Assembly (NCBI GenBank): GCA_946406115.1
Contig: OX291542.1
Location: 1,822,959-1,886,958 of the forward strand
Reading direction: 5' to 3'
DNA: 64,000 bases
Source: Apoda limacodes
Taxonomy: Eukaryota; Arthropoda; Insecta; Lepidoptera; Limacodidae
The translations under genes and the position numbers were made by a program. Under the pieces are notes generated by a model. It did no database searches and had not been told where the DNA came from. It was given only the letters and a program-made list of their open reading frames with translations. Numbering within the stretch: position 1 is the stretch's first letter; every line of letters starts with the position of its first letter. Shown here one piece after another: positions 10,190 through 21,079 of the stretch.

Positions 10190-10840
10190 ACAAGCGTTGC
10201 GGTAGTAGAAAGAACCGTGGGCATCATTTTAAACAGTCCATGAGTTACGGTGACCGCTTAGATTGGGCATTGGGATTTCCAGCGATGTTCAGTTATTAGA
10301 TCATTTGCAAGACATGGTAAAGCTGTCGTCCAAAAAACTGAGTACTCAACAGAGTTAAGCAGTACTTTACCTCGGTGTTCTACCGCTCGTGTAATATGTC
10401 ACGTAAATGGGATATGTTCTGAGTGATTGTTTGAAATGATGCCCACGGCTACTTTCTACCATCGCACCGCTCGCTATCGGCAGGGAATTCCTCTTCAAAC
10501 CTTAGAACCTGAATGGTCACGTACAGTTTCCGAGGATTCCTCCTGCGAACGTTTAAGTTGTGAAATTAGCTCCTTGCTAAGATATTCTTTAAGGACTTAA
10601 ATGGGTATTGTTATACATCTAAAGATATCGGGGACTAATATATATTATTCAAGAAAGAAGTTATTATATTTTTGAAGAGTCGGCAACGCGCGAGTGATAC
10701 CCCAAGTGTTTGGGGTTTGCAAGCCTCCATAGGCTACGGGCACCGCTTACCATCAGGCGGACCATAAGTCAGTTTGGCACCTTAGCGGCATATAAAAAAA
10801 GACAGGCCGTCTGCTTAGTTGCAACCTTAGTGGTAAAATT
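10190..10840 (+). mobile_element. LINE-A copy 2: rearranged 3' relic
   Basis: The forward part (about 10,430-10,800) matches LINE-A from the block coding HRTARH through 'ggcaacgcgcgagtgatacc' to the 3' signature 'caccttagcggcatata'. A second, partial tail ('caaccttagtggta') follows at 10,820-10,840. Upstream, 10,290-10,420 matches the earlier LINE-A segment around 'aagctgtcgtccaaaaaact', with a deletion between the two. About 10,200-10,240 is a short piece in opposite orientation. No frame is open. Confidence 0.75.
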
Positions 10841-10952
10841 TTGAAATTGGCTCACATTCGGCAAAGATACCGGGTAACATATACATACACTAAGTTCCGC
10901 GTTAGATTTGCGCCGTTAAATCCACCACCTATCAGTTCATATCTTGAAAACT

Positions 10953-13570
10953 AAAGTCAAAGTCAAAGTCAAAGTCAAAATGGTTTATTCAAATAAGGAT
11001 TTTACAATCACTTTTGAATCGTCAAAGTTATAAAATATTATTTTTTGAACCCTCCCACTTTCCCGCCGGTTCACAATGTTGTTGATTTCTACCGAGAAGA
11101 ATCCGGCAAGAAACTCGATAGTTACTCTGTTAAAAACACTATCAATAATACAAATAAACTAAAAATATAATTAATGTTTTAAATAAAAAATTTTTAGTCG
11201 TACAATTTTATGTTATTTCCATTTTAATTTGGTTTACCTATGCATCCTGTAATTGAGCATCATCAGTCCCAAGGATTTTTATCATTTACATAGTCTGAAA
11301 TATTGTAGTATGCCTTTTTACAAAGTACCTGCTTGATAAAAGATTTAAATTTACTTATTGATAGATTTTGAATTTTATTGGGAACTTTGTTGTAAAAGTG
11401 TATACATTGCCCCATAAAAGAGTTATTTATTTTGTGTAGACGTGTATCATGCACCAATAGCTTATTTTTACTTCTAGTATTTACTTTGTGAACGTCACTT
11501 TTCTTGCTGAAACTATTGATATTTTTATGTACATATAAAAGATTTTTATATATGTACTGCGACACTAAAGTTAAAATTTTTACTTCCCCAAACCTATCCC
11601 TCAGAGATATCCTAGATCCTAATTTATAAATAGCACGAATTGCCCTTTTTTGTAACAAAAATATTGTATTTACATCAGCAGCGCTACCCCACAATAGGAT
11701 ACCATATGTCATTCAACTATGGAAATAGCTAAAATATACTATTTTTGCAGTGTCGACATCGGTCAATTGTCTTATTTTCTTGATCGCATACACAGCAGAG
11801 CTAAGTTTTTTGGCTAGGTTATGAATATGAGGACCCCATTGAAGTTTGGAGTCCAGCGTTATGCCAAGAAAGACTGTTGAATTAACAAGTTCTAATTGCT
11901 CGCCATTAATATTAATACATGTCTGTCTCTGACTAACATTTGGTAATGTAAAATTAACACATTTGGTTTTTTTTTCATTAAGTAAAAAATTATTAGCGTT
12001 AAACCAATTTACAATTTTAGAAAGGGCATTATTTAATTCATTATAATATGTCTGTCGTCTTTTAACCTTAAAAAGCAAAGAGGTGTCATCAGCAAATAAG
12101 ACAATGTCATGGTTTTTTACTTGATATGGGAGATCATTAATGTAAATAAGAAATAGAAAAGGACCTAAAATTGAGCCCTGAGGGACTCCCATAGTGACTG
12201 CTGATCCCGGAGATCTTTCACCGTTGACATCTATTTTCTGTACTCTCCTACTCATATAGGATGTCAAAAGGTCGAGAGCTTTGCCTCTAATACCATAGTG
12301 ATGTAGCTTCCTGATGAGATTTTCATGTTGAACACAGTCAAATGCCTTAGATAAATCACAAAACACTCCAAGAGCGTCATGCGAATCCTCCCAGGCGTTA
12401 TATATATTTTTTATTAGTGCCACTCCTGCATCGGTTGTGGAACGGCCTTTCAAAAAGCCAAACTGTTTACTACTAAGTAGCTCATTAATACAGAAATGGC
12501 TTAACATTTGACAAAGTATGATTTTTTCAAAAACTTTACTGAGTATAGGTAGTATTGAAATAGGCCGAAAATTATTAGGATCTGTTGAACTACCTGATTT
12601 AAAAAGAGGTATAACTTTGCTAAGTTTCATCTCATCAGGAAACACACCACTATCAACACAACTATTAAAAATTATGGCTAAGGGTTGTGCTATTACATGA
12701 ATGATTGAATTTATAGTTTTTACAGAAAGTCCCCAAAGGTCTGTGGTGTTTTTAATTTCTAATGTTTTAAATGTATTAATGATATCCGTAGGACTAATGT
12801 TTTTAAATACAAAGGGAACGTTACATTCAGGAACACTAGTTTTTATTAATTTTTCTGCTAAGATTGGACTTGCGTTTAGATGTTCAGTTGTTTTGAATGG
12901 AATATTCCTAAAAAACTGTTCAAAGGCAACTGCTACCTCAGAATTTGTTTTAAAACTAGCATCATCTACAATCAACTCAAAGTCCTGACAAGAATTCCTA
13001 GCTTTACCAGTTTCCTTATTTATTATGTTCGATGTAGTTTTTATTTTATTTGTTGAATTTTTTACTTTATGTCTGAGGTGAATTGCTTTTGCAACAAGAC
13101 AGACCTTTTTAAAGGTTTTTGAGTATTTTTTTAAATATTCCCTAAATATTTGGCTATTATTATATGTTTTTTCTTTATATAATTCATACAGTTTACGCCT
13201 ACTTTTATGAATACCTGGGGTAGCCCATTCACTAAAGCTAAAGCGACTGGAAATAAGTTTCTTTTTTGCAGTAAATATTTTATTATACTCTGTAGGAATA
13301 GTGTCAAGAACAGTATTATACATATCATTTGGGCCGCCATTATAAAGCAAATCTGAAAGTTTATGCATTAAGTTAGATTTAAATGATTCAACCCGTTTAG
13401 TTGTTATTGGTATAAATTTAATTTCCTTTTTAGTAATACTATTCTTTCTTTCTAAAACCACTAACTGTCCACAATGATCTGACTGTAGATTGCTTATAAT
13501 TGATTTTTGAATTGGTTTTATGTCAGTAAATATATTGTCGATGCAAGTACTTAACCGATTTTGATTAAAT
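10953..13570 (-). mobile_element. LINE-B: nearly complete Jockey/CR1-superfamily LINE, 5'-truncated
   Basis: The element reads right to left. It begins inside the endonuclease domain at about 13,570, runs through a long RT ORF, and has a 3' UTR from 11,262 down to a terminal (TTTGAC)n repeat at 10,953-10,980. Terminal short tandem repeats in place of a poly(A) tail are typical of CR1-like elements. Related 3' ends lie at 31.5, 36.0 and 63.9 kb. The 5' junction falls at 'tttgattaaat|tggcac'. I found no convincing target-site duplication. Confidence 0.85.
11263..13568 (-). pseudogene. LINE-B ORF2: endonuclease C-terminus plus reverse transcriptase, one visible stop
   Basis: The frame is open from about 13,568 to 11,263 except for one TGA at 11,713-11,715, after residues SYFHS. 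The first codons contain CIDNIF and LQSDHCGQLV, the last conserved segment of the apurinic-type endonuclease (Ser-Asp-His). RT blocks follow: NNFRPISILPILSKVFEK, SKQFGFLKGRSTTDA, DLSKAFDCVQHENL (catalytic Asp), GVPQGSILGPFLF, and LFADDTSLLF near 12,090 with both catalytic Asp retained. The C-terminal part, MTYGILLWG and QKRAIRAIY, follows the stop. All visible RT catalytic residues are present. The best internal start Met (13,461) lies within the endonuclease-RT linker and is not the native start. Confidence 0.9.
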
Positions 13571-13720
13571 TGGCACTGTTTGTCCCCGTCCCCGTCTCTG
13601 TCCCACAGGCTGAGGTGTTTGTAAACAGAGGCTGTGCACCATATTACCAGTGTGTTTCCAGCCGCTGGTTATCCCTTCTAAGAATGAATGCGTTCAATGC
13701 TGTCTAATGCGTACATTCGA
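13571..13720. other. Short unassigned segment
   Basis: It contains a 'ccccgtccccgtctctgtcc' pyrimidine-rich patch and no recognised feature. Confidence 0.3.
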
Positions 13721-13721
13721 T

Positions 13722-13919
13722 CGTTTTGTTGACCAAAAATGAATGCGCTATGACGTCACTTCCGGACCGCATTCAACGCATTGGCTGCACATGGTCGGGA
13801 GGTAGTGTAGTGGATGCGCTGTCAAATAGTGTACGGCCATATTGTTTGTTTACATTTGGTGAACAAAATGATTTCAATGCCTATGCGATGTCATAGCTCT
13901 CAATGCTGTCAACAAAACG
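13722..13919. mobile_element. MITE-like repeat with 12-bp terminal inverted repeats
   Basis: 'cgttttgttgac' at 13,722-13,733 is exactly mirrored by 'gtcaacaaaacg' at 13,908-13,919. The right half (about 13,838-13,928) recurs at 56,738-56,828 with about 85-90% identity by eye. It has no coding capacity. The superfamily is not identified. Confidence 0.5.
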
Positions 13920-13944
13920 CCCCTGATAGAAACCGTCTTAAATT

Positions 13945-14095
13945 TTTTTTTATATACCACTAAGGTGGCAAACAAGCCTACGGTCCGCCTGATGGTAAGC
14001 GGCCACCGTAGCCTATGGACGCTTGCAACACAAGGGCATCACTCGCGCGTTGCCGACCCTTCAGAAATCTTATAACTTCTTTTTTGAAGAACCCC
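13945..14095 (-). mobile_element. LINE-A copy 3: 150-bp 3' end, inverted
   Basis: It starts with a T-run and 'taccactaaggtggcaaaca', the reverse complement of the LINE-A 3' terminus, and runs to 'cttttttgaagaacccc'. It directly abuts the forward LINE-A copy at about 14,096. Confidence 0.85.
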
Positions 14096-15445
14096 TACCG
14101 CACCCGGTGCCCAAAAAGGGCGCTAGATCAGATCCATCGAATTACAGGCCTATCGCTATTACCTCTCTCCTCTCCAAGGTGATGGAGCGTGTGATCAACA
14201 CACAGCTTTTGAGATACCTAGAAAAACATGACCTGATCAGCGACCGTCAATATGGCTTTCGCCACGGTCGCTCCACTGGTGACCTTCTAGTGTATCTCAC
14301 ACACCGATGGGCACTAGCCATTGAGAGTTAGGGGGAGGCATTGGCATGTAGCCTAGACATAGCGAAGGCGTTCGATCGGGTCTGGCACCGGGGTCTTCTA
14401 TCGAAGTTGCCATCTTACGGAGTGCCTGAGGGTTTGTGCAAATGGGTGGCTAGCTTTTTGTCCGGCAGACGCATACGAGCCGTAGTTGACGGTAGTTGCT
14501 CTGATAGCATGGACATTAATGCTGGTCTCCCGCAAGGCTCTGTGCTGTCTCCTACGCTGTTTCTACTGCACATCAATGATATGTTGCAGATCAACAACAT
14601 ACATTGCTATGCAGATGACAGTACTGGAGACGCTTATTACACGGTCCGTGCAAGCATCCCTCGTTCTGTTGTGGAGGAAAATCGTGAAGAACTTGTGTCT
14701 CAAATCGAGATCGGTCTGTCCAAGGTCTCTGACTGGGGACGGGAAAACTAGGGATCCTTGGTGTTCACATCTCCAGGGATGTTCAGTTCCGAGATCACTT
14801 GCTAGACAAGGTAAAGCTGGCATCCAAAAAACTTGGTGTACTCAACAGAGCGAAGCAGTACTTCACGTCGGGGCAAAGGTTGCTGCTTTACAAGTCGCAA
14901 GTCCGGCCCCATATGGAGTACTGCTGCCATCTCTGGGCGGGTGCACCCGGATACCAGCTTGGCCCTTTTGACTCGGTGCAACGACGGGCTGTGAGAATTG
15001 TCGACGATCCAAAACTCACTTGCGGTATCGAGCCCCTAAGTCTGAGGAGAGAATTTGCTTCTCTGTGTGTGTTCTACCGCTTGTACAATGGAATGTGTTC
15101 TGAGGAATTGTTCGAAATAATGCCCACGGCTACTTTCTACCATCGCACCGCTCGCCATCGGCAGGGAATTCATCCTCACACTTTGGAACCGAAATGGTCG
15201 CGTACAGTGCGGTTTCAGAGAAACTTCCTCCCGCGAACCCCTGGGTTGTGGAATGATCTGCCTGTCAAGGTTTTCTGTGAGGATTACAGTATGGGGTTCT
15301 TCAAGAAAGAAGTTATTGGATTTTTGAAGGGTCGGCAACGCGCGAGTGATACTTTTGGTGTTGCAAGCGTCCATAGGCCACGGTGACCGCTTACCATCAG
15401 GCGGACCGTGTGTCTGTTTGCCACCTTAGTGGTATATAAAAAAAT
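14096..15445 (+). pseudogene. LINE-A copy 4: reverse transcriptase, longest copy in the window
   Basis: RT blocks in order are DPSNYRPIAITSLLSKVMER (14,128-14,190), QYGFRHGRSTGDLLVYLTHR, SLDIAKAFDRVWHRGLL (catalytic Asp), GLPQGSVLSPTLFLLHIND, then CYADDSTGD with the catalytic box at 14,608-14,619 intact. TAG at 14,329 interrupts the first half. At about 14,750, roughly 100 bp coding NPTKTQ-like sequence seen in copy 1 is deleted and the frame changes. The C-terminal half, 14,799-15,386, is open and carries LLLYKSQVRPHMEYCCHLW, FDSVQRRAVRIVDDPKLTC and FFKKEVIGFLKGRQRASD. The 3' UTR ends in 'ccaccttagtggtatat' plus A-run at 15,445. It belongs to the Jockey/CR1 group and lacks the endonuclease. 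Confidence 0.9.
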
Positions 15446-15690
15446 AAATAATTATACAACAATTGTTAAAATCCGATTCTAATTTGTAAGAAATACGCCG
15501 ACAAACAAACATACATACATACATACGTAACAAACTCTGTGACACCTAGTCCACAATGAATTTTAATTACACTTTCGCAAACCTGCAGTAAAATCCTATA
15601 CTACCTACTTGTGTCACGTATACACGGGCCAAACAATATTATACTTTAAGTACGCCTATGACTTCATCTATAAAACTTGTAACTTTGATA
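15446..15690. other. Unassigned AT-rich DNA
   Basis: Contains a short (CATA)n run and nothing else recognised. Confidence 0.4.
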
Positions 15691-15850
15691 TAAATTCGAT
15701 AGTAACGGTACATAAATACATTAGTCATGTATTGCCACGACACCAAACACCACGCCGCCGTGCGGCAGCACCGCCGCGCCCCTCCTCGCACCGCGCCGCG
15801 CCTAGTTTTGTCAGTGCCGGTGGTGCTAAAGTGCTAATGGCATGCCGGAA
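15690..15850 (+). repeat. Diverged copy of compound-repeat block A, GC-rich
   Basis: 'cgcgccgcgcctagttttgt' followed by a trinucleotide-rich stretch resembles block A at 21.78, 22.98 and 30.60 kb. It is more GC-rich and carries CCG runs. A short open frame here (15,609-15,854) has no recognised similarity. Confidence 0.4.
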
Positions 15851-17970
15851 ATAATCAAAAGAATCTTTTTTGAAATTTTGATCAAATAATTTGAGAAAAG
15901 AGAGTTTTGTTCATATAACCATTACAGTGATCTAATAAAATATTATTATTTATAAAATAGAGGTTATATAATGCAATTCTATCTGAATGGAAAATATTAA
16001 TAAGACATATTAACTTCTTGTCAAATATCAAAAAAATAATATACCGGCAGTTCAAATGACAGCAATCGTTAAGCTAAGTCAGAGCTCTAATGGCCACTAG
16101 ATCGACAACGCTGGGCAACATGCAATGTGTAAGTGTGTCGGATGCATTTCAGAAACAAATAATAAATTTATATGTTGGTATAAGTCTTGTGGACAAAAAT
16201 TTTATAAGAAATTATTATAATAATCAAACTTATGTAATAAAAACAATAACATATAAAGTCAGTTAAGATACTTTATCAAAATAAAATAGGAAGGAAATTA
16301 TAGCAAAAAAGGCTTATCCTGTTAAAATCAACAGTTTCTACCCAGATATGCGGTCCAAGTGTCTCAGATGACGGTAACTTTATAATTTCATCATCGAGCT
16401 ATAAGGATCATCGATATGTGCATAAAGATGTGACATTTTCGTGTATCTTTCATTGAGATACCAGCAATAGATAAATGACGTTGTATGTACTTATGACCAG
16501 AAAACACAAAAGACGAAACATTAAAGATGAAAACGAATACTTCAATACTATAATTCAACAACTCTGACTGTTTGCTAACAAGTAAAACAGATTGTTTGTT
16601 AAACAAAAGTATATATTTAATACATAAAGAGTTTGTTTGATCCTAAAAACGTCGATGTAAACACTCCAAGTGTTTATATTATTATTTCTTTACCTATCAT
16701 CAGATAAGGCTTTGCTCAAAAGCCAAAAGAAACTAGTAGTACTGAGACAACAGTACGCGTAGGCCCACTCAATGATGGTGATTCTCAAATGACATCATCT
16801 CAATTCATCGATCGTCGACTCTTTTATGTCAAGTACTAAAAAATGTACTGTTATAGATATTGTGAATGAAATTGTTGTGAGGTTCTAGTTTTAGTTGATA
16901 TATACATTATAATTTGTCTTCCATTTTTTGTCAAAGTAATAGATTAATTTAGTAGCAGAATCCTTAAAATTTAGTTGCGTCAGACGTGAGCAAACAAAGA
17001 TTGTTTACATATGTAAGAAATAAGACAAAAATTAAAAAAAATTAATGGGAAATTAAAAATGTTAAATTTATGATAGTTAATATAATCAGTTAAAATAAAT
17101 ATCCTATAATTATATAGGTGGTATTAAATAAACGATGAATTAAAAGATCTTTAATTAATCGTTTTTTTTTCTGTGGTTAATGATATTGAATCTATATACG
17201 ATATTATCAGAGTCCATGAATAATGTTTAAAACCTATATTATTTAGAAATGGAAAATAATCAATTACATCGTCTGGTTATAAATATTTTTAAAGAATGTA
17301 CGGTTAAGCTGCGCCTATTCGGTATCAAGCTTGTTTACTTCATGGAGGTCGAAGACCATGAGATTCTTAAGAATAATGACATTTTAATATTAGAATTGTT
17401 ATTCTTTGAATAAAGCTCAGAAATGAAACAGAGAGTGAAAAATCGACACAAAAAATTAATAATGTAGAACTTACTTGTAATCAAAAAAAAAAATATGGTT
17501 TTGAAATAATTATGAGCATTATGATACATAGTTTGATTATAGTAGTAGAGAGTATAGTAAACCTAGTTGAAGTAGAAGACACAAGTATGTAGTCATAAAG
17601 ATTTTCAAAATTAGGTTTTTATTAGTTTTTACTTAAAGTGAAAGTTGGCGACACATGAGACGTAAAGTAGTAAGCATTATGTAAAGCATATATTTTATTT
17701 GACGGATCTACAACTAGTTTTACTAACACACAAATCTGGATGAATTTTTAATTAGAAAATTCCAAAGACTAAAAGGGGAGGATATTTGAAAATTATACGT
17801 GCAACTTAAGAAAGCAGATTTTAAAGACAATATTTTGTAGTCAGAAATGAAAAATGGTAACATAATTAAAATACGAAATGAAAAGTGAACTGGTTTTTAT
17901 AATCAAAAATAGAATTTTAACATTTGCTTGTTAAATACAAACATCTTTTTTTTTCTTCAGTTGCATACCA
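15851..17970. other. 2.1 kb of AT-rich DNA without recognised features
   Basis: Both strands hold only short frames dense in stops. No repeat from elsewhere in the window, tRNA-like box or RT motif was seen. Confidence 0.5.
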
Positions 17971-17974
17971 ATCA

Positions 17975-19960
17975 ACCAAAGAATACTCATAAGGACTAAC
18001 TCGCAAAAAGACTAATACTCATAGGGACTATTATGCAAAAAGATCAATACTTATAAAGACTAATACGCAAAAAAAAAAAATACTCATAAGGACTAATACA
18101 CAAAAAGACCAATAAGGCAATACTCATTGCAAGTGGCAGTCTTTGGTCTCTGCCTACCCCTCTGGAAAACAGGCGTGGTGTTATGTATGTATGTACTCAT
18201 AAGTACTATTATACAAAAAGATCAATACTAATAAGTACTTATACGCAAAAAGACCAATACTCATAAGGACTAATACGCAAAAAGACCAATACTTATAAAG
18301 ACTTATACGCAAAAAGACCAATACTCATAAGGACTCAAACACAAAAAGACCAATACTCATAAGGACTTATACACAAAAAGACCAATACTAATAAGGCAAT
18401 ACTCATAGCAAGTGGCAGTCTTTGTTCTCTGCCTACCTCTCTGGGAAATAGGCATGATGTTATGTATGTATGTATGTATGTACTCATAAGGACTATTATA
18501 CAAAAAGAACAATACTCATAGGGACTATTATGCAAAAAGATCAATACTTATAAAGAATAATACGCAAAAAGACCAATACTCATAAGGACTTATACAGAAA
18601 AAGACCAATACTCATAAGGACTAATACACAAAAAGACCAATAAGGCAATACTCATTGCAAGTGGCAATCTTTGGTCTCTGCCTACCCCTCTGGAAAACAG
18701 GCGTGATGTTATGTATGTATGTACTCATAAGGACTATTATACAAAAAGATCAATACTAATAAGGACTTATACGCAAAAAGACCAATACTCATAAGGACTA
18801 ATACGCAAAAAGACCAATACTTATTAAGACTTATACGCAAAAAGACCAATACTCATAGGGACTCAAACACAAAAAGACCAATACTCATAAGGACCTATAC
18901 ACAAAAAGACCAATACTCATAGCAAGTGGCAGTCTTTGTTCTCTGCCTACCCCTCTGGGAAACAGGCGTGATGTTATGTATGTATGTATGTACGTATGTA
19001 TGAACTCATAAGGACTATAATACAAAAAGATCAATACTAATAAGGACGAATACGCAAAAAGACCAATATTCATAGGGACTATTATGCAAAAAGATCAATA
19101 CTTATAAAGAATTATAGGTACGCAAAAAGACCAATACTCATAAGGACTAAAACACAAAAAGACCAATACTCATGAGGACTATTATACAAAAAGATCAATA
19201 CTAATAAGAACTTATACGCAAAAAGATACTCATAGGGACTAATACGCAAAAAGACCAATACTCAAAAGGACTAATACGCAAAAAGACCAATGCTCATAAG
19301 GACTAATACGCAAAAAGACCAATACTCATAAGGACTATTATGCGAAAAAATCAATACTTATAAGGACTAATACGCAAAAAGACCAATACTGATAAGGACT
19401 AATACGCAAAAAGATCTATACTCAAAAGGACTAATTCGCAAAAAGACCAATACGCAAAAAGACCAATTCTCACCGATCTAAAAGGTGACCACGCTTCGCT
19501 TTCCCACACGTGGTTTTCAGATTAGGTAGGACTAATACGCAAAAAGATACTCATAGGGAATAGTACGCAAAAAGACCGATACTCATAAGGACTAATAGAC
19601 AAAAGACCAATACTTATAAGGATTATTATGCGAAAAGATCAATACTAATAAGGATTAATATGCAAAAATACCAATAATCATAAGGTCTTTTATGCAAAAA
19701 GACCAATACTGATAAGGACTAATACACAAAAAGATCAATACTAATAAGGACTAATACGCACAGAGACCAATATTCATAAGGACTAATACGCAAAAAGACC
19801 AATACTCATAGGGAGTGTTATGCAAAAAGATCAATACTCATAAGGACTAATACGCAAAAAGACCAATACGCAAAAAGACCAATACTCATAAGAACTATTA
19901 TGCGAAAAGATCAATACTAATAAGAACTAATACTCAAAAGAATCAAAACGCAATATGACT
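17975..19960. repeat. 32-bp minisatellite array with higher-order structure
   Basis: The basic unit is about 'aaggactaatacgcaaaaag' plus 'accaatactcat', in roughly 55-60 imperfect copies. Four times, at about 18,113, 18,391, 18,641 and 18,918, a second module containing 'gcaagtggcagtctttggtc' and 'gcctacccctct' and ending in (TATG)n is inserted, giving a period of about 250-280 bp. I recognise that module as a widespread lepidopteran interspersed sequence. At 19,466-19,528 a 55-60-bp piece of RTE-type coding sequence is embedded. Minus-strand frames across it are by-products of the repeat. Confidence 0.9.
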
Positions 19961-20320
19961 AAGAGAGAGACATTTTTTTGATGATGAACATGAAGAACTA
20001 TGTTGTCAAGTTCAGATTTTAGAAAAACTGCATTGAATTTTTTTTTTAATTCACACGACGGAATTTAAGACCCATTTTATTTATTGCTGTTTCCTTAGGA
20101 CCCTTGATTTGTTTTTTTTTCTTAATTAACAGAAAAATAAACAAGAACATTGAATGAAAATTACTTTTTATCGAGTGGTCTATCTATCTGACTAATTTCA
20201 TACAAATCCGTGAGCCGTTTTGGAATCTCATCTCGCCAAATATTTAGACAGACACGCTAAAATGTATTAACATATCAGCTTATGTTGGTCCACTGCTAGG
20301 CTGCTAGATGACGACTTTCA
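19961..20320. other. Unassigned DNA with a probable interspersed-repeat scrap
   Basis: 'atttcatacaaatccgtgag' near 20,200 resembles a phrase common in lepidopteran repeats. Nothing else was seen. Confidence 0.3.
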
Positions 20321-20321
20321 T

Positions 20322-20705
20322 GGCTCAAAACCTTTCACGGTCATTTGGTTTTTGCATGAAGCTAGCACCGACCATCCTCTTAACGCTATCGGTCCACTGA
20401 TCTAAAAGGTGACCACGCTTCGCTTTCCCAAACATGGTTTGCAGATAAGGCAAGATAACAAGACTTTTCTTGTCAAAATGCATGCCTAAGCCCACTCGTC
20501 GTGAGTATTCGTCTAGGGAGTGCAACATTTTACTCAGTTCTTCTTGAGTCTCAGCCATAGTGACGATGTCGTCAGCGAATCTAAGGTGTTTGTGTTACAC
20601 GCTGCAAACGTTTATTATATGGCCAGTCTAGTTGATAGTTTCTACCCTCCAGCGCGTCGGTGAAAAGATACGGTTACATGACGGACTCTGCGTATCTGAG
20701 TGGCC
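20322..20705 (-). pseudogene. RTE-type LINE reverse transcriptase relic
   Basis: The minus strand shows a degraded Gly-Asp-x-x-Ser-Pro block near 20,690 and a DALEG segment. It then gives LRFADDIVTMAETQEELSKM with the catalytic Phe-Ala-Asp-Asp at about 20,568-20,580, followed by VGLGMHFDKK. After an internal deletion it resumes with GKAKRGHLLDQWTDSVKRM and DRERF, the Arg/Trp-rich C-terminal block typical of RTE-clade proteins. A copy of part of this C-terminal block is inside the minisatellite at 19.47-19.53 kb. At least two frameshifts lie upstream of the FADD box. Confidence 0.7.
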
Positions 20706-20847
20706 TTATCTTATAATTTTGGAACTATACGGTCATAGTCGTAGCTTTGTAAAAATTTCATCCGACAAGAACTAAAGTTCCTTGACTACACGGGTTAAAC
20801 GACTTAAAACGGAGGAAACTGTTCATTTACTAAGAGATTTATTTGTT

Positions 20848-20849
<2 letters not shown>
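20706..20849. other. Unassigned segment left of the LINE-A end
   Basis: Probably more of the decayed RTE region, but not alignable by eye. Confidence 0.3.
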
Positions 20850-20880
<31 letters not shown>

Positions 20881-21008
20881 TACCACTAAGGTGGCAAACA
20901 AGCACACGGTCCGCCTGATGGTAAGCGGTCACCGTGGCCTATGGACGCTTGTAACACCAGAAGTATCACTCGCGCGTTGCCGACCCTTCAAAAACTTCTT
21001 GTCTCATT
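20850..21008 (-). mobile_element. LINE-A copy 5: 3' end with long A-tail
   Basis: About 30 T residues (the A-tail on the minus strand) precede 'taccactaaggtggcaaaca' and about 125 bp of LINE-A 3' sequence, ending near 'cttcaaaaacttctt'. It is severely 5'-truncated. The long uninterrupted tail suggests this is one of the younger insertions. Confidence 0.85.
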
Positions 21009-21079
21009 TAACATTTAACACAGTGATGAAGTACAATTAACTTCCAGATACCGTTAGCAGTACGTACAGGTAGGCATAG

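Noticed and set aside
15740..15800. CpG-island promoter of a host gene
   Set aside because: The GC-rich patch is short, built of CCG-type repeats, and belongs to a diverged block A copy. No exon follows.
18335..19073. Minus-strand frames with repeated YIHTYITS
   Set aside because: They arise from (TATG)n and the minisatellite module, not from a gene.
17975..19960. CRISPR-like regular array
   Set aside because: The genome is eukaryotic, units are head-to-tail without unique spacers, and no associated genes exist. It is a minisatellite.
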